Positions 50,601-59,700 of a stretch of 64,000 nt of DNA are shown here, piece after piece. A program made the position numbers and the translations under genes. The stretch comes from Rhabdornis inornatus (Eukaryota > Chordata > Aves > Passeriformes > Rhabdornithidae), in contig VWZS01003965.1 in assembly GCA_013397075.1 (NCBI GenBank), positions 66,909-130,908 of the forward strand, written 5' to 3'. Under the pieces are notes generated by a model. The model worked only from the letters and a program-made list of their open reading frames with translations, had not been told where the DNA came from and did no database searches. Position 1 is the stretch's first letter; the number at the start of each line of letters is the position of its first letter.

Positions 50601-53600
50601 TCAAATGTTTGGAATTTTTAGACTGTTTCACTCTCAACTCATTTCCTTTGTCTCCATTATGAATATTTTTGATATGCGCCTTTATTGTATCATATTTATA
50701 TTTTGTATAATTACCTGAAGTTCATAATCTGATTGGTCATGTTGTAGTCTTTGATACTCTTAATATAAATGAAACCAGTTCTAGTAATCAATTCTAGTCA
50801 AATGTAAATTCAGGGCAAACTCCTTAGGGTGTTGCAGGATTGGGTTTGTCACCTCTGTAAGGTAATGTTAATATCTTAATCCTCAGGATAAAATTCTGAA
50901 AATTAGATTAAGAAGTAGTTTCAGAAGACACTGTTTTGATATCACAACCATTAAGAAACTGGAAAAGAATGTGAGTTTAATCTGCAGGGATTTTGAATCT
51001 ACAAAAATAATACTCGAATGTGTCACTTCTGTAAAAATAAAACTGCTGTGGATGTGATCATCATTAACTCAGCAATTAATTAGCTGATGTATTGGTAAAG
51101 GGGCATAAATAAAGAAGACCCTGTATTCTTAAGTTCTATAACATTTTCAGACTCTGCACAATGTAAAGTGATGGATGGAAAAGACCACATTGCCTCAGTT
51201 GTGCTGTGCTGGGATTCAAAACAACCCTCCTGTGAGATGACCAGCACACAGCACATTTTTAATCGAAGTCGATGTTTTTTCTTCAGTATTCTACTGCAAA
51301 CTGCAGCACTTTTTAAGGGAAAAGCGCCAAAACATTTTCATTTCCGTGGGATAATTTTTAAAGCCAGTATTCCACTTAGAGCTGTTCAGTATATGCTGGT
51401 ACAGGTATCAGCAGCTCTGAAAACTTGGGTCAAAAAGAATTTACCTGGAAGTCTTCTAATATATTAACCTTCATGGATAACTCATGCAAATCACATTTGA
51501 TCTGTGTGTTTTTTAAATAACTGAAAGAAAAATGCTGTTAATTTTGCCTGTAAGGCAGTTGTCCATAGAAAATGAATCCAGTCCTGTCAGAATCAGTACA
51601 GCCCACAGAATTCATAACTTTCTAGAGAAAATTTTGATTAAATTAGCTGAATGGCAGAACATAAAGTTTTTTATGAAGTAAGTTCAGATGAGGGCCATAA
51701 ATGACCTGAAATTGTGTGTATTAAATAAACATTAATAACTTTTATGTATTGCAATGCCCGTGGAATTTGTGCAGGCATCAGGGCCACTCTTGCTTTGGAA
51801 AATCCCAGCTGGAAGCTATAGTGCTAGAACACAAGTGGCCACAAAAGCAGCCTGGGGGATTCACTAAAACGGGAATTTTTCAGGAATTTGGCCCTTTGGG
51901 GCTGGTGTGCTGCAGCAATATCAGAATCTCAAAGCTTAGTTCTACACAAAGCAACATCAAATAGGGGTAAATCCCCCAGGAATCAGTAAAAGTGCAGGAG
52001 CATCATATAAAATAAATGTGAGAAGGTCTTTATATTCCTGGATGTTAAGGCCAGATGGAGTGATGTGATTGTGTAGCCTGATCTCCTGTGTTACACAGGC
52101 CGTGGGCTCCCCTGAGTCAGTGCCTGCTGAAGGTACAGCAGCAGCAGCAGAGCCAAGGCAGTAGCTCCAGCCTTCTCTGAGCTCTGGGTCCCTGAATATC
52201 TGGGGTACTGGCTTCACCAGAGAGCAAACTTGATTAACTGATGCCAGTAACCTCGTTAGGCTTTTAGTTGTATTTGGTGGACGTGTAGTCCATTGCCCTG
52301 AGGATCACAGTTTTGGAAGTAGTGAACTAGACTGAAGAAAGCAGAAGGGCTAAGGCAGGGCTTTTAACCCAACTCTCTGAGCTGCATTTCAGATACTTGT
52401 GAAGAATTTCTGCTTGCATGTCATACATGTAATTTGTTTGGTATTTATATTTATATTGCATTCCATTTTTCTGGATTAAAAAAAAAGCCAAGGAAAGAAC
52501 TGTGATAGATGTAAGGATTTCATTATGAGGTCCATGGTTTCACTCCTCCCTTTCCCTGACTGCTCTTCCATCATGAGTCTTCCGAGTAGGAGGTGTAACA
52601 GTGATGTAAGGAGGATTGCCCATGGCACAGGAATGGCAGGGTACTGCAAAGCAGCTTTGTAAGAGCACCTGACTAATGGTAGTGTGTACAATAGCCATAT
52701 GTGAGCTGTTGATGCACAATAATTTCTATGGCAATTAGCTTGTTTCACCCCTTCTTCTTCTGAAGTTGCAGAGGTCGCTGTGCACAATTTTTGGAAGGCT
52801 TTAGGTTGTTACTATTTCAGTAAATTGTGCCCAAGATGAGCACCTGAGGCACAGGCCTATGCAAAGGTCTGTACAGACCTGATCCATCCTGTCTTTAAGT
52901 ACATCTTTTGTCTGTCTTTAAGTACATACTCATAACTCATATATGTCAGGGCTCACAGAGCTGGCTGCATTCAACCACATGATTTAATGTGGTGACAGAA
53001 CTTCCTCATATCCCTGCTGCAGCCTTTTATAGCTTTTCTTGACTTCAGCAGAAGCAGATGCTGCCTATAGCCTGAAAATGAGGCACAGGTAAAGAATCCT
53101 TGCTTCAGGGAAGAGAACATTACTTAACAGACTAAAATTAGTGCCTGAATCATGCAGAACCATGCTGGGGCTGATTTTTCACCCCTGAGAGGCCCAGTGC
53201 ACTGCAGAGTGCACCTGAGTGCACCAAGTTCTGTTGGAGTGTGCCCTGGGCACACCTGGTGAGGCTGGGAAATGAACCGAAACTTTCAGCACTGAATTTG
53301 TGTTTTGTAATCTTATTTAACAGAACTCTCCCAGTAATATGAGCATGAGCAACCAGCCTGGCACTCCCAGAGATGACAGTGAGATGGGTGGAAACTTCCT
53401 AAACCCCTTCCAGAGTGAGAGTGTAAGTATTTCATTACCTGGGTTGTTGGATTGCAAAGGTGAGCCTGTATCTCTGGCCTTTTGTTTAGAAAAAGAAAAT
53501 TTACAAGTTTTGTAGCATGCTTGTAGTGCAACACTGTGTCCTGCATGTTTTTTGATAGTTTCTGAAAGTACAGTATTGCTTGGAATAAAAAATCCTGTGC

Positions 53601-55837
53601 AAAAGAGAGCTGAAGCTGGAATGGGTGGGAGGCACAGATTTACTGCTGAAACTCTGCACCAGGAGGTCAGTGGAAAAGCAGAGTTTACACTGAAGTGTAT
53701 GATGAGCTTGTAGATTTCAGAGATTGCATGCAGATTTCATGTTGCAAAGATACAGTCTGCCGTTACACCCATTAAAGGCAGAGGTTCCCACTAGCGTTCA
53801 TTCTGGTTGTTTTTTTTTTTAAATATGCTTTTAAAGATGCTTTTCTTTAAAATATGGAATGCTCAAAGCAGTGAAATATGGTGTACACATTTTAACAGAG
53901 CAAGGCTGTGGAATTGTCATACTCAAGTGCCTGAAGCTGGCTTTCTAAATCCACATCTAGGTCCCTAAATAGGAGTGTAACCTCATTACCTGTGCCAGTG
54001 GTGACCTGTAGCTCAGTAAACAGCTTCTGTTAGATCACAGCATAGTTGAGTTCCATGGAAAATTTCCTGGGAATCACATTTTATGGGGTTTTGGGAGATT
54101 TTCGTTTTTAGCTGGTGAAAAGGAGGAGTCTCTGCCAGTTAGCTGTTGGTGGGCACACATTCCGGTTGTGTAGAGTGTTGAAGAAAACTGTCATACACAA
54201 CCTAAAAAGAGCAATGTTTAATACCTGCCAAAATGGCAGTAAGCACAGAACCTCCATGAAATGTGGTCCCTGTTCCTGGCAGCCCTTGGCTCCCAGTCTG
54301 GCACGCTCTGCTGTGCTGAGGGCAGGCAGGGTCACTGAAACAGGGCCGTGGGAGCAGGAGGACATCAGTGGTACTCTGCAGAAAATCAGTGTTCTCAGAC
54401 ACTTCCTGGGTTCTGGGTGGTGTTGTGCTGCCTGGAAGAGCCAGGAGCTAAGATTTCTCAAGGTTTTGTTGAGATGTGTGCCTGCAAGGCAGGAGTGGCA
54501 CATGCCAGGGGTGTCCCTGTGTGCTCCCAGGGACTGCTGTCGCTGGAACGTGGCTTGCTCTGTCATCCTGGGGGACTGCTTTGCTTTCTGATCCATGTTT
54601 TCCCACTTGGCTGCTCAGAATAGGTGTTACCATGGAGTCCTTTCCCAGGGAGATTTGGTGTTCAGTTCACCAGGAATTTTGGTTAGGTGTAGGTAGCAAT
54701 GCAGGGCTTAATAGCAAGGTGAAAAAGTCAAACAGCTTGAGACCATGCTTTGATTCCTTTCTCAAAGTGATTCCTCAGATACCTTGGCTCAGATACAGGA
54801 AATGGCTTGAGCAGGTGATTTGCCTTAATCCTTGGAACTGATAGTCAGATCTGTGTAATTTACAGGGGGAAGACCCATGTAAATTATTCTTTCTATATGC
54901 TTGGACACTTGGAAATGACCAGCTTGGAACTCAAGACTTGGCAGGATATTTAGGGCACATGTAGTTTTGCACAGGCAAATTTACCTTTCATTTTTCTTCT
55001 GTCAATTTTCAAAATGCTGATCTTGTTGCATTTGAACATTTTGCTCTTCTTTAGAGGATGTTAGACCAAATGAAGTGTTTTTGCAGTCTACAGTTTTCAA
55101 TTTAAAAGCAAATTAGGTGTATAGATACGCATTTCTTCTAGGCACTGTGGTGTCCCATTGATTACTTTAATGAAGCACTGCTAACCTGAGGGTAGCTGTA
55201 GCTTGGGTAAGGGCTGCAGTTCAGTTTGTGTCACTGCAATAGTGTGATGTGCTGATTGGATCTTTGCTTCACATAAAGGAGAATGACCACTGGTCCCTGA
55301 TTCAGCTTACCCCCTGAAATTGGTAACACAAAATAATACAGACCAAAAGCCTGATTTAATCACAGCCATACATTTCTTTGTTCCTTTCTTCCCATAAAGA
55401 AATCAAAAACTTCCCAAAATCTTGTGTGGTTCAGCTACCCATGAATGCAGCCCATCTACTTCAGACTAGGCACCTGCCCAGGTAAATTCCCCAGTAGCCA
55501 GCACCACTGGGCAGGAAGGGGTGTGTAAAGCCTCAGTGAGGTGTTGTTTCATCACAGCACCCAGGTAGCACTAAAGCAGCCCTCAGAGGAGTTGCCTTTG
55601 TCAGCAGTGGCTGTATTTTTGCATGAGAGAAGCACAGCAGAAGTTCTGGGGACACAAACTGAACTACAGCCCCAACAGAGGCTGCAGCACAAATTCAGGA
55701 GGGAGCTGAAGGAGCTCTGAACCCAGTGCTGCAGTGCAGGTGTGGATGTGGCTACCTGGGGGTGGGTGGGGTGAATGTTTGTTAAAATGTGGATTCCTCT
55801 TTTCCAGTACTCCCCTAGCATGACAATGAGTGTGTGA
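23606..55837 (+). CDS. SSBP2: SSBP2, single-stranded DNA-binding protein 2 (3' part, 13 exons)
   Basis: Joined exons: 23606-23695, 35921-35980, 37613-37679, 37853-37923, 39945-40012, 44036-44084, 45081-45116, 46987-47041, 48558-48628, 49350-49428, 50560-50588, 53324-53422, 55808-55837. They read without interruption for 267 codons to TGA; every intron is GT-AG and every phase matches. The product is the Pro/Gly/Met-rich tail of SSBP2, residues 95-361 by human numbering, ending in SPSMTMSV. Known role: a nuclear cofactor that binds LDB1 through its N-terminal LUFS/LisH domain, stabilises LDB1 against RLIM-driven degradation and supports LIM-homeodomain and GATA/TAL1 complexes; it can bind pyrimidine-rich single-stranded DNA. 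SSBP2 rather than SSBP3 or SSBP4: the run GFFQ passes directly to [10 protein letters not shown] without the paralogues' insert, and RIPNQALGG and NMYTLMNAV are SSBP2-type. The start codon and LUFS exons are outside the window. Confidence 0.96.
27673..27731 (-). mobile_element. CR1 LINE 3'-end scrap, reverse orientation
   Basis: CACAGAATGGTTTGGAAGGG followed by ACCTTAAAGGCC and TTGTTCCAACCCC is the reverse complement of the CR1 3' terminus. Only about 60 bases are recognisable. It lies in the large intron between exons A and B. Confidence 0.7.
28516..28622 (+). repeat. AT-rich (TATA)n-like tract
   Basis: About 107 bp are made almost only of A and T, with repeated ATATAT and AATATA units. It lies in the large intron between exons A and B. 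Confidence 0.85.
33040..33445 (+). repeat. G/T-skewed low-complexity tract with (TTTTG)n
   Basis: For about 400 bases the + strand is almost free of A and C. TTTTG, GGTTT and TTGGG units recur, and a clean (TTTTG)n run lies at about 33259-33295. Because A is rare, stop codons are few, which creates spurious frames of 105 and 128 codons. The origin may be an expanded simple repeat or a degraded A-rich tail on the minus strand. Confidence 0.8.
35921..35980 (+). CDS. SSBP2: SSBP2 exon B (residues 125-144)
   Basis: This exon has 60 nt, phase 0/0. It encodes [20 protein letters not shown]. The acceptor is TGTCCCTGCAG and the donor CCAG|GTGAGG is close to consensus. SSBP3 and SSBP4 have MGNQ-type endings here, while LRIPNQ is the SSBP2 form (recalled). 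The frame is also open into both introns, but only these 20 codons match the family. Confidence 0.96.
35981..37612 (+). other. SSBP2: SSBP2 intron between exons B and C
   Basis: This 1.6-kb GT-AG intron has a CR1 3' end at 37205-37299. Frames open on the minus strand (36097-36540) have no recognisable content. Confidence 0.9.
37205..37299 (+). mobile_element. CR1 LINE 3'-end fragment
   Basis: GGGATTGTGGAAGGGGTCCC, then TGCCCATGACAGAGGGGTTGG, then GGGCTTTAAGGTCGCTTCC and CAACCCAAACCATC match the CR1 3' end. It lies in the intron just upstream of exon C, in sense orientation, about 315 bp before that exon's acceptor. Confidence 0.8.
37613..37679 (+). CDS. SSBP2: SSBP2 exon C (residues 145-167 in part)
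   Basis: This exon has 67 nt, starts in phase 0 and leaves one base of a glycine codon. It encodes [15 protein letters not shown] then MDPTRQQ. The acceptor is TTCCCTGCCTCAG and the donor is G|GTGAGT. It is GC-richer than the flanking intron. Only 173 bp separate it from exon D, with which it forms a frame-neutral 138-nt pair. Confidence 0.96.
37853..37923 (+). CDS. SSBP2: SSBP2 exon D (residues 167-190)
   Basis: This exon has 71 nt, completes the split glycine and ends in phase 0. It encodes (G)[16 protein letters not shown] then MVPLGPQ. The acceptor is TTTTATTTGCAG and the donor is CAG|GTATTT. The MVPLGPQ ending separates it from SSBP3, which has a longer GMGPMGPGPQ ending (recalled). Confidence 0.96.
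37924..39944 (+). other. SSBP2: SSBP2 intron between exons D and E
   Basis: This 2.0-kb GT-AG intron has a GC-richer section at about 38.35-38.60 kb and a short CR1 remnant at 39.40-39.47 kb. Nothing else is recognised. Confidence 0.9.
39401..39469 (+). mobile_element. CR1 LINE 3'-end fragment, internally deleted
   Basis: CTGGGATAGTGGAAGGTG, TTCCTGCCCAGGGTGGGC, TTTAAGGTCCCATCC and a terminal GGATTCTGTGATT match the CR1 3' end with pieces missing. It lies in the intron between exons D and E in sense orientation. Confidence 0.7.
39945..40012 (+). CDS. SSBP2: SSBP2 exon E (residues 191-213 in part)
   Basis: This exon has 68 nt, starts in phase 0 and leaves AT of a methionine codon. It encodes [15 protein letters not shown] then PGMPGMN. 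The acceptor is GGTTGTCGTTGCAG. The donor is AT|GTAAGC, so the genomic ATG at the junction is not itself the Met codon; the G comes from exon F. Confidence 0.95.
40013..44035 (+). other. SSBP2: SSBP2 intron between exons E and F
   Basis: This 4.0-kb intron is AT-rich, with an (ATC)n repeat near its 3' end. I see no further gene or recognisable transposon in it. Confidence 0.9.
43572..43622 (+). repeat. (ATC)n trinucleotide repeat
   Basis: An interrupted ATC run of about 50 bp (ATCATCATGGTCATTATCAT and on) lies about 410 bp upstream of exon F. It is noncoding. Confidence 0.85.
44036..44084 (+). CDS. SSBP2: SSBP2 exon F (residues 213-229)
   Basis: This exon has 49 nt. It supplies the third base of the split methionine, then encodes [16 protein letters not shown]. 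The acceptor is CTTCTTCTGTTTCAG and the donor TCT|GTAAGT is strong. The RPWPNP core is conserved across SSBP2, SSBP3 and SSBP4. Skipping this exon alone would shift the frame; exons E and F together are neutral (117 nt). Confidence 0.95.
45081..45116 (+). CDS. SSBP2: SSBP2 exon G (residues 230-241), 36-nt small exon
   Basis: This exon has 36 nt, phase 0/0. It encodes [12 protein letters not shown]. The acceptor is TTGGTGTTACAG and the donor is GTG|GTGAGT. The block is Ser/Tyr-rich within an otherwise Pro/Gly tail. Its size and symmetric phase make it a natural cassette exon. Confidence 0.95.
45984..46113 (+). repeat. AT-rich (TATA)n-like tract
   Basis: About 130 bp of repeating TATATA and AATATA units lie in the intron between exons G and H. 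It is likely a degenerate AT microsatellite able to form cruciforms. Confidence 0.85.
46987..47041 (+). CDS. SSBP2: SSBP2 exon H (residues 242-260 in part)
   Basis: This exon has 55 nt, starts in phase 0 and leaves the G of an aspartate codon. It encodes [18 protein letters not shown]. The acceptor is TTTTTACTCTCCCCAG and the donor is G|GTACTG. The glycine/proline repeat is one of the best conserved parts of the SSBP2-4 tail. Confidence 0.95.
47042..49349 (+). other. SSBP2: SSBP2 introns either side of exon I
   Basis: The introns are 1516 bp and 721 bp, around exon I at 48558-48628. They are AT-rich with short homopolymer runs. No other feature was recognised. Confidence 0.9.
48558..48628 (+). 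CDS. SSBP2: SSBP2 exon I (residues 260-283)
   Basis: This exon has 71 nt, completes aspartate 260 and ends in phase 0. It encodes (D)[15 protein letters not shown] then PPGPNRPN. The NMYTLMNAV form marks SSBP2; SSBP3 has IYTMINPV (recalled). The acceptor is TCTTATTACAG. The donor AAT|GTAAAT lacks the usual G at the last exon base, so it is one of the weaker donors in the gene. Confidence 0.95.
49350..49428 (+). CDS. SSBP2: SSBP2 exon J (residues 284-310 in part)
   Basis: This exon has 79 nt, starts in phase 0 and leaves the G of a glycine codon. It encodes [19 protein letters not shown] then HHMNGSL. The acceptor is TCCTTTTGTAG and the donor is G|GTAACA. Compared with human SSBP2 (recalled), it carries M to L, G to S and E to D changes, so it is more variable than exons A-I. 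Confidence 0.95.
50560..50588 (+). CDS. SSBP2: SSBP2 exon K (residues 310-319), 29-nt microexon
   Basis: This exon has 29 nt, completes the split glycine and ends in phase 0. It encodes (G)SGDMDSISK. The acceptor is GTCTCTTTTAATTTCAG and the donor AAA|GTGAGT is strong. A second CAG occurs six bases inside the exon and could serve as an in-frame alternative acceptor. Skipping this exon alone would shift the frame. Confidence 0.94.
52889..52927 (+). repeat. Direct 16-bp duplication
   Basis: CTGTCTTTAAGTACAT occurs at 52889-52904 and again at 52912-52927, separated by seven bases. It lies about 400 bp upstream of exon L and is probably a slippage duplication. Confidence 0.8.
53324..53422 (+). 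CDS. SSBP2: SSBP2 exon L (residues 320-352)
   Basis: This exon has 99 nt, phase 0/0. It encodes [18 protein letters not shown] then [15 protein letters not shown]. The acceptor ATCTTATTTAACAG has a weak pyrimidine tract; the donor AGT|GTAAGT is strong. Differences from the recalled human sequence are N to S, L to M and G to S. The acidic DDSE stretch adjoins a GTP-R motif, a plausible Ser/Thr-Pro phosphosite (inference). Confidence 0.95.
53423..55807 (+). other. SSBP2: SSBP2 last intron
   Basis: This 2.4-kb GT-AG intron has a GC-richer part at about 54.24-54.56 kb, where both strands happen to be open for about 160 codons. I see no family signature in either reading. Confidence 0.88.
55808..55837 (+). 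CDS. SSBP2: SSBP2 last coding exon M (residues 353-361 and stop)
   Basis: Thirty coding bases encode YSPSMTMSV followed by TGA. The acceptor is TCCTCTTTTCCAG. The YSPSMTMSV ending is shared by SSBP2, SSBP3 and SSBP4, so this is the true C-terminus. The exon continues as the 3'UTR. Confidence 0.96.
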   Translation, partial: YSPSMTMSV

Positions 55838-56084
55838 CCCGTTCACAAGTGTCGCCATGAAGACCACAGTGAGTTGGCCCTCTCCAGAGAGCTACTGCAG
55901 AAGAAAATTATTCGTCCCAGTGTACAGTTTAACTAAAGGATCTCAGACACAATCAGACCCACCCGTTTTGTTTTTTTTCCCCTACCATCTCCCCCGTTTT
56001 GTCAAGACAGTGGGTCCCAGACATGCTTGAGACAACTGTAAGGAGTGGCATGCGAGAAGTGCCCGAGGTGGAGCTGCCAGCGCC

Positions 56085-56155
56085 TGTCTGTGTGTGTACA
56101 TGTGTGGGTCAGCGTGGGGTGTGTGTGTGTGACACACCAAACACACACAGACCCC
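56085..56155 (+). repeat. GU/CA-rich imperfect hairpin in the 3'UTR
   Basis: An (GT)n-like run preceded by GGGG is followed by an (AC)n-like run ending in CCCC. The two arms are largely complementary (GGGGTGTGTGTG against CACACACAGACCCC), so the mRNA could fold into a long stem. GU-rich elements bind CELF proteins and CA-rich elements bind hnRNP L (established), so it may affect mRNA stability or 3' processing (inference). Confidence 0.6.
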
Positions 56156-56402
56156 AGGACACTGTAAAATAGGATCACATGACATCTAACGTAGAAATCA
56201 GAAGTAGGGACTTTTATTCCATTTCTTTACGTTTGGTTTTTTTTTTTTTTCACGTTTACATTTTAATTATTAAAATTTGCTTTCCCTCTCCCCCCCTGAA
56301 CTGTTTTATGTTGCATATATCACTGCTTTATAAGTTATTTTTTAAGTTGAACTCAAAGGATAAATTCTTTTGATTTTGTTAGTGTCTGCCATCATGGATA
56401 GG

Positions 56403-56408
56403 AATAAA
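56403..56408 (+). terminator. Proximal poly(A) signal AATAAA of SSBP2
   Basis: A canonical AATAAA lies 566 bases after the stop codon. A GU-rich element, CCTTGTGTTTG, follows at about 56432-56442, the usual distance for a downstream element. Cleavage is expected near 56420-56430. Confidence 0.6.
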
Positions 56409-56735
56409 ATTGCTTATACGAGCTTTCATTACCTTGTGTTTGATACCAGCTACCCTGTGAATCACAAATTGTACTGTCTCAAGAAATAGAAGAAAGCTCA
56501 TCTTAATTTTTTGGAGAAATTTAATAACTTCCACCTAGTTTGGGGATTTTTTTTGATACTTTGCCTTTAAGAGAAAAAAAAAAAAAGCACTGAAGGTTAT
56601 TTTTCTTCTTTAATTGAAGCCTAATATCTGCAATATCTATTTTAAATGGAAGCCTGAATTTGATACAAGCTTCTCAGTTTATATAGAGTACTATAAGGTT
56701 ACTGTAAGTGAGCTCCAATTGCTATAGAATCTAGC

Positions 56736-56741
56736 AATAAA
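56736..56741 (+). terminator. Second poly(A) signal AATAAA of SSBP2
   Basis: A second canonical AATAAA lies about 900 bases after the stop. T-rich sequence follows from about 56770. It could give a longer 3'UTR isoform. Use of either site is inferred from sequence only. Confidence 0.45.
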
Positions 56742-56760
56742 GTGTCAGGGCTTCTCCTGC

Positions 56761-59700
56761 CCTTGGAATTGAGTTTTCTATTTAGCATGGTCTTCTGTAG
56801 GGGTGGTAGTTAGTGGAAATACAATAGACTCCTTATCACCAAAACACTTTCTAACAACTTACAATTATGTTTCCCATTTTCAGTGATTCTCAAACAAATA
56901 CGAGCAATCCGTGTTCCTAATTACAAACAGTATTTCCCAAGCACATTTAGAAAATCAGGTCACCCTGCTGCTTGGGTGTGTGTTTTCTGCCATATCTGCC
57001 AGAATTAATTCCCACAAAACTTCGCAGTCAGCAGCCTTTTTTTTTTTATAATTTTTTTTGAGCCAAAATGCCACAGTAAACTTTTTATGACTACTAGCCT
57101 TGTTGTGAGGGTGTTACCTTTTGCCATGAGCAGAAGAGGAACAAAGGTCTGGGCCCTTTTATAAGGAGGACAGACAGTTAGGTATGAAAGCTGGGGACAG
57201 AATGCAGAAAAAGGCCTAAAGGAAACACTTCTGGAAGCATTCCCATTTCTCTTCAGGCAGAGCTCTGAAACCAAGATTATGGTACAGTTACTTAGTTCCT
57301 GATGATTTTCAGCTCCCCCAGGAAAACAAAGGGTTTCAGTTTGTAGTGATACAAAGGCTGATGATCAGCAGTTCAGGCACAAAGTGGCTCAGCAGAAATT
57401 CGTGCCACAGACAAACAGCAAATTCCTCTCCTTGAACTGAAATCCAGAAGAGCCACTTGCAGAGGAGGAGCAGTTCTGGGATGTGGTATATCCATGTGCA
57501 AGGGGATTTTCTTTCATGCACTTGTGATAAAGGAATATCACCCATATGTGATGGGCTTGTGATGGTAGCTGAAGGTAATGGGATGTGTAAGGAATGCTAC
57601 AATCTCCTCATTTTTATTTCCATGTATTATATGTGTATAATATATGGAAATACTAATATTTTACACTTTACTCTCCTGTTAGGTCTATTCAAAGATGTAA
57701 GTCTCAGAGGATTAAAATTATGTTGAAGTATCAAAGATTTTGGTAGCATTACTTTTTTAGTAAAAACTACTTGATTAGATGTAAGCATGACCTAGATAGT
57801 CATTATATGGTTTTGTAGACTGTATTCTTATTGATTATGAAGGTCAGATTCATTTGGTTCTCTTTGGAAAACGCTTGGTTGCTGTCTCCAAAGATGCTGG
57901 AAGACCCTGCCATTGGCTTGAGTCACAAACACAAAATCAGGTGTAATTTCCTCAGACCCTTTGCTGTTGTCACTAACACCACTGGTCTCCCCCCATTAGA
58001 GTTCAGGTGTCCTTGCAGCCCGTGTTTGCCACCTGTATTATCTGTGGTAGCCTTCCAGGGACCTGAGGAGTCTTTCTGGTCCAGTTGCAGTCAGATATAT
58101 CTGCTGATGGACTAAGATGGGAACAGTGCATCAAGTGCCAAAGCCTATTCCCAGGTCAGTGAGCTGTCAGGCACCTTGGGAGGATGGAAGTCTGACCAAT
58201 AAACCTGTGCATGGAACTGCTGGCACAGATTGGATATCATTATTAAAACATGTTATCCTCACTTTTATACAAGAGCATAATGTACTTTCAGCACATAATT
58301 TAGTCACTGTGTCCTGCATTTCTCATACCCAGGCAGCAGCTGATGTCACTAATGCTTTGTCCGAGGCTTCATCCAGCCTCAACCAGGCTCCTGGAGAGCC
58401 CAGGCTCTGCAGCTGGACCGTTAGAAACAATCTTATGTGCTAATTACTCAACTTCAAAATTACACCTTAGGGTTATTTTTTTCTTAACATGCACAGGGCT
58501 TTTTGCTTGTTCCTTTTTCTTTCTTTTGTTACAAATCCTTGTAGGATTTTCATGGTATCTCAAGTATCAATATGGGAAGATAGACTATTCCCAAGCACTC
58601 AGTTTTTGCTCCCACTTACATTTTTTGTGCTCCAGATACCAGGAACAATGTAACTGCTGTTTGGTTCTGTCCTTATGCAACAGCACTGTTGATAATATCA
58701 GAACTTGTCCAGCTCTGGTAGGAATTTTATTTTAAGTGGTGCAAATCTTCTCACACTGGGTTTTTAGATAGATCCTGCTCTTTAGTATAGAAATAAATAG
58801 AAGGTGATTCTGTAAATGGGTCTTTCAGGCAAAGTTGAAGTAAGCCTTTTTAAAAACAGAAGTGATTGAATCTTAGAATAGCAGAAATAGAGAGTAAGGG
58901 ATGTTTTATGCTATGAGAACTCCTGCAAATACTTCAGCTTTGTAGAAATCAGCTGAAACTGGATTCACTTGTGAACTTCACAGTGAAACCAGGATCTTAT
59001 CTGCTGCTTAGACCTATGGAAAGGAGGGTTCAGATCCAGATGTATCTCCACCTCACCCATATTTTATTGCCTTGTCTAAGAACAGGGTTTGAGGCAAGGA
59101 AGAAGCTGTCTGAATCACAGGTAAAGCATGTGGCCTGGCATGCATTAACAAAATACCTGGATATTTGCATGTAGGGATTAAATTACTTTCTTAACTACCT
59201 GAGAACGAAGAAAAACTGCAGTTGCACTTCCTACTCCCCAGAAATTCTGTTTCTTATTTGGAAGCCCTCTGGTTGCAGCGCCCTGGCCACCCAATGTGTC
59301 ACATGTGCAGAGGCAGTAACAACTTTCAGGCTTTCAGCCTGCTGCCCATAATGTAGCATTAAATGTTTCATGTCCCAGGACATCCAGCTGTTCCTTTTCC
59401 TTCCAACAGGAATACTTAATGAGAAATATAAAGTCTAATCATTTATTTTAAATAATTCCACTTGGGAAGAAGTGAACAGAAGCTTGCTTCTTTAAGGATG
59501 CATCAAAGGACAGCTTCTTGAACTGCCTAAAGCCAATTGAATTTTCCTCTGTTTTGTGGCTAGTAAATGCAATACTGCATGTGCAAATAATTTGGAATTC
59601 GATTTAATGAGGGACCAGCTGTTACAATATTTAGTGTTGATCACTTTATTCAAAATTACTTTTCAGCTGATACGTGTTGCACAGGTTTCTATTTCTGTGT

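Larger units (their letters stand above)
49429..53323 (+). other. SSBP2: SSBP2 introns either side of microexon K
   Basis: The introns are 1131 bp and 2735 bp, around exon K at 50560-50588. The second holds the 16-bp direct duplication near 52.9 kb. No other feature was recognised. Confidence 0.9.
55838..56760 (+). other. SSBP2: SSBP2 3' untranslated region
   Basis: This is noncoding sequence after the TGA. It includes a GU/CA-rich section (56085-56155), a T-rich stretch (56230-56245), and AATAAA signals at 56403 and 56736. The end is set by the second signal and is inferred. Longer forms using further signals downstream, such as 58198, cannot be excluded. Confidence 0.75.

Noticed and set aside
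54108..54596. Overlapping frames of 158 (+) and 162 (-) codons in the last SSBP2 intron
   Set aside because: Both strands open over the same GC-richer bases point to composition. Neither product shows a domain or splice context.
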